64,000 nt of DNA, taken from assembly GCA_028280505.1 (NCBI GenBank), contig JANQLO010000069.1:42701-106700 (forward strand), in the 5' to 3' direction. The notes below the pieces were generated by a model that saw nothing but the letters and a program-made list of their open reading frames with translations, made no database searches and was not told where the DNA came from. Positions 63,436 to 64,000 of this stretch are shown here, piece by piece (the stretch's first letter is position 1; each line of letters begins with the position of its first letter). A program made the position numbers and the translations under genes. Source of the stretch: Chromatiales bacterium. GTDB lineage: Bacteria; Pseudomonadota; Gammaproteobacteria; Chromatiales; Chromatiaceae.

Positions 63436-64000
63436 ATGACGGCGATCACGCTTAAGGCGGTTTACCGCTATCCGGTAAAGTCGCTGCGTGGTGAGGCCTT
63501 CGGATCACTCGATGTCGGTCCGCGCGGCTTTCTGTACGACCGGCATTGGATGTTGGTTGATGAGGACGGCCGTTTCCTGACTCAGCGTCAGTTGCCGCGA
63601 ATGGCCTTGGTCGATACGCGCTTGCTCGACGACGGTAGGCTTTGTCTGCAAGCGCCGGGTATGCCGATTTTGCACGTCGGTTTGGCCGCCGGTGGTCCGG
63701 TGGAGGTGACGGTTTGGGGTGACCGGGTCAATGCTGTACTGGCCGATGCCCAGGCCTCGGCATGGCTGAGCCGGTTTTTGCAGCGCCCTTGCCGCTTGGT
63801 GTCCATGCCGCCGCAAACCGTTCGTGCGGTCGATTCCGATTATGCCGGTGCTCAAGATCAGGTCGGGTTCGCGGATGGCTTTCCGTTCCTACTCATTTCT
63901 CAGGGCTCTTTGGACGACCTCAATTGTCGTCTTGAACAGCCGGTGCCCATGCAGCGTTTTCGTCCCAATCTGGTGGTTGAGGGGTGCGAGCCCTATGCGG
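63436..64000 (+). CDS. MOSC-domain protein, 3' end beyond the window
   Basis: The first 188 residues of a molybdenum-cofactor-sulfurase-like (MOSC_N plus MOSC) protein: VYRYPVKSLRGEAFGSLDVGPRGFLYDRHWMLVDEDGRFLTQRQ is the MOSC_N start, and GFADGFPFLLISQGSLDDLN the start of the MOSC core. MOSC proteins are thought to deliver or hold sulfur for metal centres; the catalytic Cys would be near the missing end or at the final EGCEPYA. AAGGGG precedes the ATG. It runs off the right edge. Confidence 0.88.
   Translation, partial: MTAITLKAVYRYPVKSLRGEAFGSLDVGPRGFLYDRHWMLVDEDGRFLTQRQLPRMALVDTRLLDDGRLCLQAPGMPILHVGLAAGGPVEVTVWGDRVNAVLADAQASAWLSRFLQRPCRLVSMPPQTVRAVDSDYAGAQDQVGFADGFPFLLISQGSLDDLNCRLEQPVPMQRFRPNLVVEGCEPYA

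Noticed and set aside
1..64000. tRNA, rRNA, CRISPR array, prophage or integron
   Set aside because: No cloverleaf, ribosomal core, regularly spaced repeats, integrase or phage structural genes were seen on either strand.

Overview
The window reads as chromosome of a sulfur-oxidising gammaproteobacterium, probably Chromatiales-like. The sequence basis is an aprBA pair encoding dissimilatory APS reductase (14403-16919), a Gly/Tyr/Trp-rich secreted protein of sulfur-globule type (19967-20338), a periplasmic rhodanese (31078-31497), and common gammaproteobacterial housekeeping genes (speA, speE, serB, djlA, pilU, slp, ycgL-like). The order-level placement is inference. There is no tRNA, rRNA, CRISPR array, intact IS element or prophage, and genes lie on both strands in short operons.

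Layout. 1-9 kb: a partial outer-membrane barrel gene with a LolA-like partner, an AraC regulator, an HvfA-like EF-hand protein, divergent speE/speA, and a TPR protein. 7.4-11.3 kb: a regulatory cluster with an ECF sigma factor, a single-domain receiver, a sigma-54 response regulator and a REC-REC-GGDEF protein. 11.3-14 kb: a methyltransferase, DUF423, a hypothetical gene and a thioredoxin-HEAT protein. 14.4-20.3 kb: sulfur genes and small envelope proteins. 20.5-31.5 kb: a HlyD remnant, a PhnD-like/GGDEF-EAL pair, thiolase, amidase, chemoreceptor and rhodanese. 31.8-36.8 kb: remnants of a cbbQ-cbbO (or norQ-norD) pair separated by a pseudopilin, a hydrolase and a second GGDEF-EAL protein. 36.8-48.5 kb: MlaC-like, DsbA-like, retropepsin and HU-like genes, a 1384-residue cNMP/rhodanese/coiled-coil protein followed by a Rieske protein, then an aldo-keto reductase, djlA and a lytic transglycosylase. 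48.5-64 kb: a hybrid kinase with its sigma-54 regulator, phosphohexomutase, a PilZ protein, serB, two slp genes, an iron-type alcohol dehydrogenase, pilU and a partial MOSC gene.

Themes. Cyclic-di-GMP signalling is dense: three GGDEF proteins, two of them with EAL, plus one PilZ protein. Two sigma-54 activators are present. For one of them the sequence shows a likely circuit: three 12-bp repeats and a -24/-12 promoter lie in front of the ECF-sigma/receiver operon, just beside the activator gene. The strongest candidates for undescribed biology are that cascade, the giant cNMP-pseudorhodanese-coiled-coil protein coupled to a Rieske protein, the HvfA-like/EF-hand hybrid, and the PhnD-type sensor operon. 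Function calls come from motif and family recognition by eye; no database search was run.
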